In this document: positions 44,930 to 63,872 of the stretch, piece after piece
Numbering within the stretch: position 1 is the stretch's first letter
Layout of the letters: every line of letters begins with the position of its first letter
Assembly: GCF_018691265.1 (NCBI RefSeq)
Contig: NW_024881299.1
Coordinates: 48,627 to 112,626, forward strand
Length of the DNA: 64,000 nt
Reading direction: 5' to 3'
Source of the DNA: Tyto alba
Taxonomy: Eukaryota; Chordata; Aves; Strigiformes; Tytonidae
Notes under the pieces: generated by a model
What the model saw: only the letters and a program-made list of their open reading frames with translations
What the model was told of the DNA's origin: nothing
Database searches by the model: none
Translations under genes and position numbers: made by a program

Positions 44930-45460
44930 ACGCCGCGCTCCATTCATGCCCGCGGGCAGCAGGGAAAGGGGGTGACACGGCGAGGTGGGGGGGACGGAAC
45001 AGAGGGGACCCCTGGGGTATGAGGAGTGGGCTGGTGGGGGGACAACACCCCCCAACACCCCGCCCCCCCCGAGCACCCCAATATTTAAGGATGTCTCCTC
45101 CTCAAATTGTAAAATGTCCCCCAAAATGGGGGGGAGGGGACAGCCCCAAACGCCTATATCCCCCCCCAAAGGTTAAGGGGGGGGAAGGCGGGGATCAGCC
45201 ACACCGAAAATGGGGTGAGGGAATATATAACCCACCCAGCGCACCCCACTAAACTGCCCTGGGGGGGTCCCAGCAGCCCCACTCGGGCAGGGCTGTGTCT
45301 GGGGGGCTGTCTGTGGGGCCATCCATGGGGCTGGGGGTCAGTCCATGGATCCATCCGCCATGGCCCCATGCCCGTCCTCGGTGGCCCCCCAGGTCACAGA
45401 TGCCCCTGGGTGTCACCCAAAGGCACCCCCAGGAGATGCCACCGTGGCCATGGGACACCC
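44930..45460. other. Intergenic, no gene seen
   Basis: G/C-run-rich sequence between the CCDC61 promoter and the LTR-like element. Only short random ORFs; a GGAGATGCCACCGTGGCC segment at 45432 has an imperfect copy on the far side of the LTR. Confidence 0.5.
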
Positions 45461-45462
45461 TG

Positions 45463-45858
45463 GGTGAGGAGAATAACAGACTGCGGCAACTCTGTAAGAG
45501 TCATGAGTCAAAGACCTTTATTGCCGATACAAGCACGTTTATATATCTTCCTAGCAACTGATCACACAGAAGGAAAAGGCTTGATTGATTACGTGCATTC
45601 TCCACACGCTGTCCATTCACCTAAGACTAACATTTGATCGATTATCTTACGCTGCCTCCTATGCCACCCACATCCTCTTTCCAGCAACTTTCTTCCGCAT
45701 ATTCCTCTTCCTACATCACTTTTCTTCCTCTTTTTGCATCCTCAAGGGCTCTTCAAGGTCGCAGCCTACTGTAGCCAAAGTCTTGTTCTTGTCCAACGTG
45801 GCCATTGTCCTCCAAAAATGATCCCACACCTGGGTGCCAAAGTCATGACTTTTGGCTA
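45463..45858 (-). mobile_element. ERV LTR-like element, alpharetrovirus-type
   Basis: An AT-richer block of about 390 bases. Read on the minus strand it shows, in order, a purine-rich tract (AAAAAGAGGAAGAAAAG, about 45742-45726), a TG start, TATATAAA (45545-45538), AATAAA (45522-45517) only about 16 bases further, and an end near TCCTCA. The very close TATA/poly(A) spacing is characteristic of avian leukosis-type LTRs. A short segment upstream of the purine tract (45743-45858) may be residual internal sequence. No gag, pol or env coding is present. The exact edges and family are uncertain. Confidence 0.55.
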
Positions 45859-45924
45859 CCCAAGGAGCCTTGGGAGATGCCACCATGGCCACGGGCCACC
45901 CCAGCCACGAGGTGACCAGCACTA

Positions 45925-46200
45925 GCCTATAGATCCCCATAGGTCCCTATAGCCCCCCCAGGCCCCTCCTAGACCTTTAGTGCGCACCCCCCCAGCCCCC
46001 AGTCACCATCAGCCCCCCTAGCCCCTATACATCCTTGTACCCCTATAGCTCCTCACAACCTCTCCGTTGCCCCCCTCCCCCTATAGATCCCATAGCCCAC
46101 CAGGCCCCTAGCCCCCAGTATAGCACCTATAGCCCTCCATGCCTCCATAGGCCCCCACAGCCCCTATATTCCCAGCTCCTATAGTCCCCCATATGCACAG
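45925..46200. repeat. CCCTATAGCCCCC repeat
   Basis: Loose tandem units of CCCTATAGCCCCCCC and CCCATAGG type for about 275 bases, C-rich on the plus strand. Confidence 0.7.
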
Positions 46201-46239
46201 ACGGGGACACGAGCACCCGGGGCGGTGGGAGGGGCGTGG

Positions 46240-46640
46240 CCAAAGGGGGCGGGCCCGTCAGGGAGGGGGCGTGGCTAATGGAGGATCGCCCCGCACTGAC
46301 CGTCCTCGGGGGCGGGGCTTTGCCGGTCCGGCGGGCGGGGCGGCACGGCGAGCTGGGGGGCGTGGCCTATGAGCCCCGGCCCACCGCATGGGTGGTGCTC
46401 GGCGCTGTGGCCCCGCCCCCAGGCGCACCTCCCTTCCGGCAGACGTCACGCGGGTCCCGCCCACGTGGGCGCCCCGCCGCCCCGCCTCGCGCAGGCGCAC
46501 TGCTGCGCCCGCCCCGCCCCGCGCAGGCGCACTGCTGCGCCCGCCCCGCCCCGCGCAGGCGCACTGCTGCGCCCGCCCCGCCCCGCCCGTCCCGCCGCGC
46601 TCCGGCGGCCCCTTTAAGGCGCGCGCGGCCGGAAGGTGGG
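46240..46640 (+). promoter_or_regulatory. IRF2BP1: IRF2BP1 promoter region
   Basis: CpG island with GGGGCGTGG boxes, a CRE-like GACGTCAC (46442-46449), CCACGTGGG (46461-46469) and three 32-base repeats (46491-46586) combining GCGCAGGCGCA with CCCGCCCCGCCCC. The start site is not defined; G-rich sequence 46660-47190 would be 5' UTR or intron. Confidence 0.6.
46491..46586. repeat. Three 32-base promoter repeats (NRF1/Sp1-like)
   Basis: GCAGGCGCACTGCTGCGCCC recurs at 46491, 46523 and 46555 with an identical GC-box spacer, an exact 32-base period. Confidence 0.85.
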
Positions 46641-47310
46641 GGGTGTACGCGACGGCGTTTTGAGGGCGCTTTTTGGGGTGGGGAGGGTTGGGCTGTGAGG
46701 GGGTTTGGGGGGGGGGGGGGGCCTCTGTGGCGGGTGTTCTCTGAGGGGGTGCTCTGAGGGAGGCTGTGGTCAGAGGAGACTTTGGGGGGGCTCTGGGGGG
46801 GGGACGGACTCTCTGAGAGGGGTGTTTGGTGAGAGGGGGCTCTGAGGGGACCTTCTGGGGTGGGGCTCTGCTGAGATGGGACTTAGGGGGGGCCCCTCCC
46901 AGGGGGGCCGTGGTTAGGGGAGACTGGGGGCACCCTGTGAGGAGGCTCTGCTGGGGGTGGGGGGATCCTCTGAGGGGATTGGGGAGGGGGGGGGGCTCTG
47001 CGGTGGCACGTTGCTGAAGTGGGACTCTGAGGGGGGGCTGTGGTTAGGGGAGACCCTTTGGCGGTACCCTGTGAGGGGGCTCTTGGGGGGGGGGAGCCTC
47101 TGAGGGAGGAATTTTGGGGGGGGAGCTCTGAGGGGACCTTTGGGGGAGGAGTGGGTTGTGCTGAGGGGACACCCCCCCCCCCCCCCAAGGGGACCCTCTG
47201 AGAGGTCTGTGTGTAGGAGCACCCGCCGAGGGAGACCCTGCGGGAGGGGGCTGTGCCAAGGAGGGGTCCTGGCAGCCCCCCCGTGTCCCACGTGTGTCCC
47301 CTCCCCGGCC

Positions 47311-48409
47311 ATGTCGTGGCGGCGGCAGTGGTGCTACCTCTGCGACCTGCCCAAAACCCCCTGGGCCGTGGTGTGGGACTTCAGCGAAGCCGTCTGCCGC
47401 GGCTGCGTCAACTTCGAGGGCGCCGACCGCATCGAACCTTTGCTGGAAGCCGCCCGCCGCCTCCGCCACGGCCGCGCCGAGCCCCGGCCCCCCCGCGCTG
47501 CGCTGCTCCCGTCCCCCCCTGAGGAAACCCCGGCGGAACGCCGCGTCCCACCAGCACCGTGCCGCCCGCACGGCGCCGAGTGCTTGGCAGAGCTGAGCGA
47601 AGCCATGCGCGGCCGCGCCGAGGACTGGCCAGGGAAACCGCCGGCGGTGCGGGAGCGCCTCGCCGCCCTCGCCGGCTGCGCCCCTTTCAACGTCCGCTTC
47701 CGGAAGGATCACGCGTTGGTGGGGCGAGTTTTTGCCTTTGACGCGGCGCCTCGCCCGGGTTTTGAGTTCGAGTTGAAGCTTTTCGCCGAATACCCCTGCG
47801 GCTCTGGCAGCGTCTATGCCGGCGTGCTGGGTCTGGCAAAACAAATGTTCCAGGATTGCTTGCGGGCGCCTGGGAAAGCCATTTCCTCCGGTTACAAATA
47901 CCTGGAGTACGAGAAGCGCCAGGGCAGCGGCGACTGGCGTTTGCTGGGCGAACTCTTCACCGAAGCCGTCCGTTTTTTTCCGCCACCCGCCGGCACCCGA
48001 CGCTTTGCCGCAACAACCCCCGGTGCCGCCGGCCCCGCGCCGCCGGCGCAAAGCATCCCCCGAGGCAGCCGAACCGCGGCCGTCCCGCCGACACCCCTCG
48101 GGCGACCGTTCCCCCGAGGAAACCAGCCGGTGTCTGGCGGTGGAATCGCCGCCGTTGTGTTGCGGGTTGTGCCGGCACCGGCTGGAGGACACCCATTTCG
48201 TGCAGTGCCCCGCCGTGCCGGCGCACCGGTTTTGCTTCCCGTGCGCCCGGCGCGCCATCCGGGCGCGGGGTGCCGGGGCCGAGGTGCACTGTCCCAGCGG
48301 GGGCCGGTGTCCCCTGGCCGGTTCCGGGGTCCCCTGGGCGTTCATGCAAGGGGAGATCGCCGCTATTTTAGGCGGCGATGTCCGCGTCAAGAGGGAGCGG
48401 GACCCCTGA
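47311..48409 (+). CDS. IRF2BP1: IRF2BP1 with one-base frameshift
   Basis: Interferon regulatory factor 2-binding protein 1, a nuclear co-repressor and RING-type protein; single exon. The N-terminal zinc finger is clear: [20 protein letters not shown] with Cys at 8, 11, 29 and 32, then [15 protein letters not shown] middle conserved block follows ([56 protein letters not shown]). After [11 protein letters not shown] (residue 223) the frame must move by one base inside the T7 run at 47973-47979 to continue as [24 protein letters not shown] and the C-terminal C4 RING ([20 protein letters not shown], then [13 protein letters not shown]) ending RERDP. Removing one T gives 365 residues against about 584 in human; the disordered linker is much shorter. 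A sequencing error in the homopolymer is the simplest reading; true disruption is possible. Confidence 0.9.
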
Positions 48410-48641
48410 GAACTCAGGGGGGTGGGGGGGCCCCCCCTTTCCCCATCCGGTTTCAGGAGGTCCTACCAGAACACCACCACTACCCCCCAAATCACGGAGG
48501 GGGGTGATAAGTGCCTGGGCCCTTGGGGTGAGGGATACCCCAAAGCGCTGTTGGGGGGGGGGTTATTGGTTTGGGGGGTTTGTTTTCTTTGGGTTTTTTT
48601 GTTTTTTTTTTTTTTTTTTATTTGAGGGGGGATTTTTGGTC

Positions 48642-48647
48642 AATAAA
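48642..48647 (+). terminator. IRF2BP1: IRF2BP1 poly(A) signal
   Basis: AATAAA 232 bases after the stop codon, followed by a T/G-rich tract. Confidence 0.8.
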
Positions 48648-48659
48648 GCGACGCTTTTT

Positions 48660-48990
48660 TGGGGGGGTTTGGTTAAGTTGCAGCTTGGCTGGTTCTTGGC
48701 GGGGGGGGGGATTGGGGGGGCATGGGGATGGATTTTGGGTGGTGGGGTAGGTCTGCTGGGGGCATGGGGGGGTGTCTTGGGGGGATCTGGGGGGCAAGGG
48801 GGGGTTGTGGGGGGGTGTTGGGGGGAAGGGGGGGATCTCGAAGGGGGGTCTGGCGGAGCAAGGGGGGGGCAGTGGTGGGCGGGGGGTGAGTTGGGCGCCA
48901 GGGGAATTGGAAAGGGTCTTGGGGCGACAACTGGGGGGGGGTCCCCGCTCCCCACGTGCGCAGAGACACCCACCCCATGCGCTCCCCGAG
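48660..48990. other. G-rich intergenic gap, IRF2BP1-SYMPK
   Basis: About 330 bases of GGGGG-rich sequence of GGGGGGCATGGGG type. FOXA3, which lies here in mammals, is not present. Confidence 0.5.
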
Positions 48991-49184
48991 TCACGCGTCA
49001 CGCTACCCTTCCCCGCGCATGCGCGCAGCTTCCCCCCGCCCCCCCCGCGTGGGGAGGTGGAACCCGCAGGGTGGAGTGGGCGGGGCGCGTTGAGGCCACG
49101 CCCCTTCCCCGCGGGGACGTTGCGGCGGGGCGGGGCCGCGCACGCGCAAGGGGCGCGCGGAGGCCGCTGGGCGAGCGGGCGGCG
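48990..49184 (+). promoter_or_regulatory. SYMPK: SYMPK promoter and noncoding first exon
   Basis: CpG-rich sequence with GCGCATGCGCGC (NRF1-like, near 49015) and CACGCGCAAGGGGCGCG. A donor, GCGGCG|GTAAGG, at 49184/49185 fits a noncoding exon 1 spliced to the exon starting at 51089. Confidence 0.55.
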
Positions 49185-49190
49185 GTAAGG

Positions 49191-49268
49191 GGGGATCTAT
49201 AGGCGCCTCTATAGGGGGCATCTATAGGCGCCTCTATAGGGGGCATCTATAGGCGCCTCTATAGGGGC
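49191..49268. repeat. CTATAGGCGCCTCTATAG repeats
   Basis: Three units of about 25 bases right after the putative SYMPK exon 1 donor. Each has CTATAG on both sides of GGCGCC, a near palindrome. Confidence 0.8.
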
Positions 49269-49539
49269 CTGCGGGAGCGGGACGGGGGCTTATAGGGCCC
49301 GGGGGGTCCCCAGGGCCTCAGGCCGTGGGGAGGGGGCGGGCGGGAGGTCGTACAGACTCCTCTAAGGGAGTGTGGGGAGGGGAGAAGGGGCTCTGTGGGG
49401 TCCTGAGCGGTGCGTGGGGAGTTGGGCGCCGCGGAGGGGGCTGGAGGCGGCTATAGGCGCGGGGGTGGGGGTGCGAGGGAGCTCCGTAAAGGCCTGGGCG
49501 GTGTGTCGGCTCTGTGGGGTCCATATGGGCCTGGGGTGC

Positions 49540-51060
49540 TATAGGGCCCCGGGCAGCGTGTGGGGGTGGGAGGGTTCAAAGGGCCCAGGGTTGTGTGGGA
49601 AATGGGGCTCTATAGGGGGTGGGAGCCCCTGGGAGGACGTATGGAGGGAGGGAGGGCTTTCTGTAGGGTCCTGGGGCAGGGGGAGCTCTATAGGGACTGG
49701 CACTGCGTTGGAATGGGGTTCTATAGGGTAGGGCCCAGGGCAGGTGCTGGCCCATAACTTTGAGGGGGGGGGGGCACATACGGGACATGCCAGGGAGGTG
49801 TAGGACACCACAGGGCACTCCGGGGGGTGTATGGGGCATTGCCGTGCTGTATAGGGCAACCTGGGCGGGGGGCAACCCAGGGGCTGTATGGGGCATCTCT
49901 GGGCTGTATAGAGCATCCAGCAACCATATAGGGCATCACAGAGGCTGTATGGGTCATGTCTGGATACATGATATTGCATACAGGATATTGCAGTGGTTGT
50001 GTGGGATATTTGTGGGTCGTATAGAGGATCCTAGGGCCATGTAGGGTATGGGCTGTATGGAGCATCCTGAGGGCGTACAGGGCATCTCAGAGGTGTATGG
50101 GGTGTATAGGCATCACAGAGCCATATAGGGCATTGCAGAGACTGTATGTGGCATCTCTAGGCCATATAGGGCAGCACAGGGGCTGTATGGGGTGTCTCTG
50201 GTCTGTACGGAGCATGCTGGAGCCATATAGGGCATTGCAGGGGCTGTATGGAGCATCCTGAGGCAGTATAGGGCATCTGGGGCTGTATGGGGTGTCTTTG
50301 GTCTATATAGAGCATCCTGGGGTCATATAGGGCATCACAAGGGCTGTATGGGTCAGCTCTAGGCCACATAGGGCATCACAGGGGCTGTCTGGGGGGTCTC
50401 TCGTCTGTATAGAGCATCCTGGGACCGTATAGGGCATCACAGGGGCTGTATGGGGCATCTGGTCTATAGAGCATCCTGGGGCCGTATAGGGCATTGTGTT
50501 GGCTGTATGGGGTGTCTTTGGGCCATATAGGGCATTGCAGGGGGTGTATGGGGCATGTCTGGTCTATATAGAGCATTCTGGGGACATACAGGGCATCTCT
50601 GGGCCATATAGGGCATCACAGGGGCTGTATGGGGTGTCTCTGTGTAGAGCGTTATGGAGCTGTATAGGGCATCACAGGGGCTATATAGGGCAGCTCTGGG
50701 CCATATAAGGCTTTGCGGGGGCTGTATGGGGCATCTAGTCTATACAGAGCATTCTGGGGGCATATAGGGCATCTCTGGGCCATATAGGGCATCACAGGGG
50801 CTGTTGGGGGGGTCTCTGGTCTGTATAGAGCATCCTGGGGCCGTACAGGGCATCATGGGGGCTGTATGGGGTGTCTGGGCCATATAGGACATCGTAGGGG
50901 CTGTATAGGGCATCTCTGGTGCATATAGCACATTCTGGGGCCATATAGGGCATCATGGGGGCTGTACGGGGCGTCTCTGGGCCATAGAGAGTATCTGGGG
51001 GCCATAGGGGGCATTTGGGCCTTCCCGGGGACCCTGTAGAGCCTCCCGAGTCCCTATAGG
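49540..51060. repeat. CATATAGGGCATC minisatellite, SYMPK intron 1
   Basis: About 1.5 kb of units of roughly 40 bases (GGCTGTATGGGGCATCTCTG, GCCATATAGGGCATCACAGG), most regular from 49800 to 51000. Confidence 0.85.
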
Positions 51061-51097
51061 GGTGTGATGTGGTTGTGCTCCCCCCCAGGGCGGGGCG

Positions 51098-60453
<9,356 letters not shown>

Positions 60454-60508
60454 AGGGGGGGAGAGGGATGTGTCCCGTCCCCGCTCAGCACCCTGGGGTG
60501 CTGTGCTC

Positions 60509-60514
60509 AATAAA
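60509..60514 (+). terminator. SYMPK: SYMPK poly(A) signal
   Basis: AATAAA 56 bases after the SYMPK stop codon; only about 410 bases then separate it from the DMWD start codon. Confidence 0.85.
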
Positions 60515-60624
60515 GGTGTGGGAGCAGTTCTGGGGCTGTGTCTGTTTTGGGGGGGCACCCTTGATCCCCCTTTCCCCCCCCCAACCCGCACCCTGAGGCA
60601 CTTGGGGCGCCGGGGGGGGCGGGG

Positions 60625-60927
60625 CCTGCCGAGGGGGCGTGGTTTGAGCGCGGGGCGGGGTTTCGGCGGGGGACGTGGTCTGCCCCATCGGTGGGTGCTG
60701 CTGAGGGGGCGTGGTCTGCCCATCGGTGGATGCCGTTGAGGGGCGTGGTTTCGGCGGGGGCGTGGCCAGTCCCTATATGGGTGCTACCGGGGGGCGTGGC
60801 CTGCAGCTATCGGTGGGTGTTGCCGAGCAGGGGGGTGTGGCCACGCGTGACTCAGCGCGTTGCTACGGCAACCGGTGGCGGCGGGCGGGGCGCTTCCGGC
60901 GGGCGGGGACGCCCTTCCGGCGGGAAG
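60625..60927 (+). promoter_or_regulatory. DMWD: DMWD promoter: GGGCGTGG repeats, MARE and RFX X-box
   Basis: Five or six GGGCGTGG boxes (KLF/Sp type) recur at 35-45 base spacing with CATCGGTGGGTG between them. Nearer the gene, TGACTCAGC (60848-60856) matches an AP-1/MARE element and GTTGCTACGGCAAC (60859-60872) is a palindromic RFX X-box. Confidence 0.65.
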
Positions 60928-63872
60928 ATGGCGGCGGCGGCCCCGGGGGCGGCCGAGGGTCCCGCGGCGCTCCCGGCGCAGCCGCTGGAGCTCAAGAGCC
61001 AGTTCCGCACCCGGGAAGGCTCCTACCGGCTGCTGGGGCCCGAGCCCCGCGCCCGCGCCGGCCCCGCCGCCGCCCCCGGGCCTTCCCCGCCCGCCGCCGG
61101 CCCTGGCCCCGCCGCCGCCGCCTCCCCGGGCCCGGCCGCGCTGCCGCCGGTGCGGTTGTCCATGGTGCGGTTGGCGCTGCCGCCCGCCGAGGAACCGGGG
61201 GGTCCGGCTGAGCGTAGCCGGGTTTGCTTCAACTTGGGCCGTGAGCTCTACTTCTACGGCGGGGCCGGTTCCGGTGGTCGCGGCAGCCGCCGGGTAACGG
61301 GGGAAGCGGGGGAGGAGCCTGTCGGTAGCGGCGGGGTGTGGGGGGAGCCGGGTGGCAGCGTGTGACGGGGACACGGGGGCTGTTAAAGGGGGTCGTAGGG
61401 CCGCTACCGGGCGCAGGGTCCAGCGGGGGGGTGCGGACAACCGGGGCCGGTAACGGCGACCCCTCCAAAACCGGCTGCTCGTGGGGACAGCGCCGGTAAC
61501 GGGGACCCCAACCCCCTTAAGAGCCAGCTGCGGGCGGGGAATACAGTGACACCGGGGCTTGGCAGCAGCGACTCAGGGCCAAGGCCCCTCCCGAGGGGAC
61601 GGGAGGGTCCCCCCCCCGTGACACCCCCGTGTGTCCCCCCCCAGCGACACCCCCGTGTGTCCCGTCCCCCCCCCTCCGCTGACATCCGTGTGTGTGTGTG
61701 TCCTCAGGTGACAGCCCTCCGTGTCCCGTTCCCCCCCTTTGACACCCCCGTGTGTGCGTGTCCCCGGTGACAGCCCCATGTCCGTCCCCCCCCCCGCCAG
61801 TGAAACCCCTGTGTCCTCCTCCTCCCGGTGACACCCCCACGTGTGTCCCCCCCCCCTGCTGACATCCCCGTGTGTGTGTGTGTGTGTCCTTCTGGTGACA
61901 CCCCCGTGTCCCGTCCCCCCCCCGGTGACACCCCCGTGTCCCGTCCCCCCCCGGTGACACCCCCGTGTCCCATTCCCCCCCCCCCGGTGACACCCCCGTG
62001 TCCCGTCCCCCCCCCGGTGACACCCCCGTGTCCCCCCAGTCCCTGGACCTGCACAAACCCATCGACAAACGCATTTACAAGGGGACCCAACCGACCTGCC
62101 ACGACTTCAACCAGTTCACGGCGGGCGCCGACACCATCGCGCTGCTGGTGGGCTTCTCCGCCGGGCAGGTCCAGTACCTCGACCTGGTGAAGAAGGACAC
62201 CAGTAAACTCTTCAACGAGGAGGTGAGCCCCGCCCGCGGTGGCACTGGGAGGGGGGGACACACGCAGTGGGGACACCGGGGTGCCCCCGGCGCTCAGGGC
62301 GGTGCCGGAAGGGCCGGAGGTCGTTAAGGTCTGTATTCGTTAAGGGCCCCTCAGGGCTGCGCCGTCGCGAGTATTCCCGTCCCCAAATGCCCCTTTTGGG
62401 GATTTTCACCCTCAGTGACACCCCAGGGTTGTGCCGCAGCCCTCACTCGTGTTCCCAGACGTCCCCGGTTGTGTCCCCAAACGTGGCACTTTGGGCTTTC
62501 CCCTCAGTGACACTCCGGGGCTGCACCACAACGTGGATTTGGGTCCCCAAACACCCTTTTTTTTTCCAGTTTTGCCCTCAGTGACACCCCCGGGCTGGTC
62601 CGCAGCACACACTCCCATCACCAACCATCCCCATTCAGGTCCCCAAACGTTCCAGGGGGGGCCCAATCCTGACACCCCCCCTCTCCCCCCACCCCGCAGC
62701 GCCTGATCGACAAAACGAAGGTGACTTTTGTCAAATGGCTGCCGGAGACCGAGCGGCTCTTCCTGGCCTCCCACGCCAGCGGCCACCTCTACCTGTACGA
62801 CGCTGAGCAGCCCTGCGGGGCCGCGGCCCCCCAGTACAACCTCCTGACGCAGGGCGAGGGCTTCAGCGTCTTCGCCTGTAAGAGCAAGACCCCCCGAAAC
62901 CCCCTCCTCAAATGGGCGGTGGGCGAGGGAGCCCTCAACGAATTTGCTTTCTCGCCGGACGGGCGCTCGCTGGCCTGCGTCAGCCAGGACGGCTGCCTCC
63001 GCGTCTTCCATTTTGACTCCATGCTGCTGCAGGGGATGATGAAGAGTTATTTCGGGGGGCTGCTCTGCGTCTGCTGGAGCCCCGACGGGCGCTACGTGGT
63101 GACGGGGGGCGAGGATGATTTGGTGACCGTCTGGTCCTTTGCCGAAGGGCGGGTGGTGGCCCGAGGTCACGGTCACAAGTCTTGGGTCAACGCTGTGGCC
63201 TTCGATCCTTTCACCGGAGCGGCTCAGACCCCCCAACCCCCCGAGCTGAGTGGGGGCGAGGAGGAGGACGAGCCCCCGGATCCCCTCGTCCGCCGTTCCC
63301 CCGCCGTCACCTACCGCTTCGGTTCGGCCGGCCAAGACACCCAGTTCTGCCTGTGGGACCTGACCGAGGACGTCCTCTACCCTCGTCCCCCCCTCTCCCG
63401 CGCCCGTACCCTCACCGGATCGACGGATGCCGGCGTTCCTGTCCCAGGGCTGCCCCGCTCGCTCTCCCGTTCCAACAGCCTCCCGCAGCCGGGGGGGACG
63501 GGCTCAGCCCGCTGCCCCCCACCCGACGTCCCCCCGGCTTTTAGCGTCGGTCGTTTCGCCACGCTGACACTGCAGGAACGGAAGGGACCTTCCGGTGCTG
63601 AAAAAGAGCACAAACGTTACCACAGTTTGGGGAACATCAGCCGGAGCGGGGAGAAACCCCCCGGCGGTGCCGGATCCAGGGCTCGGCTGGATACGGCCAA
63701 GGTGCTGGGGACGGCGCTGTGCCCCCGAATTCACGAGGTGCCGCTGCTGGAACCCCTCGTCTGCAAGAAGATCGCCCACGAGCGCCTGACCGTGCTGCTG
63801 TTCTTGGAGGATTGTATCGTCACCGCCTGCCAGGAGGGGCTCATCTGCACCTGGGCACGGCCCGGCAAAGCC
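60928..63872 (+). CDS. DMWD: DMWD, WD-repeat protein of the DM1 locus (3' truncated)
   Basis: Dystrophia myotonica WD-repeat-containing protein, a scaffold linked to USP12/USP46 regulation. Three coding exons are in the window: 60928-61293, 62040-62222 and 62700-63872, giving 574 residues so far; the final exon is past base 64000. The N-terminus has LELKSQFRTREGSYRLLGPE followed by an Ala/Pro-rich stretch and RVCFNLGRELYFY. Exon 2 encodes the conserved DLHKPIDKRIYKGTQPTCHD and FSAGQVQYLDLVKKDTSKLF. Exon 3 carries WD repeats (LNEFAFSPDGRSLACVSQDG, CVCWSPDGRYVVTGGEDDLV, GHGHKSWVNAVAFDP, RFGSAGQDTQFCLWDLTEDV), a Ser/Pro linker with SLSRSNSLP and KEHKRYHSLGNIS, and LLEPLVCKKIAHERLTVLLF to RPGKA. 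The ATG follows CGGGAAG and opens MAAAAPGAAEG. Confidence 0.96.
61600..62030. repeat. GTGACACCCCCGTGTCCC minisatellite, DMWD intron 1
   Basis: About 430 bases of units of about 25-30 bases (GGTGACACCCCCGTGTCCCG), most regular just before the exon 2 acceptor. Confidence 0.88.
62400..62640. repeat. CAGTGACACCCCGGG repeat, DMWD intron 2
   Basis: Three units of about 75-80 bases, each with CAGTGACAC, a CCGGGCTG-like step and GTCCCCAAACG. Confidence 0.7.

Noticed and set aside
47044..48390. Minus-strand ORF of 448 codons
   Set aside because: Antisense shadow of IRF2BP1.
49800..51000. CRISPR-like regular array
   Set aside because: Units are contiguous and drift like a minisatellite, with no constant repeat/unique spacer pattern, and the DNA is vertebrate.
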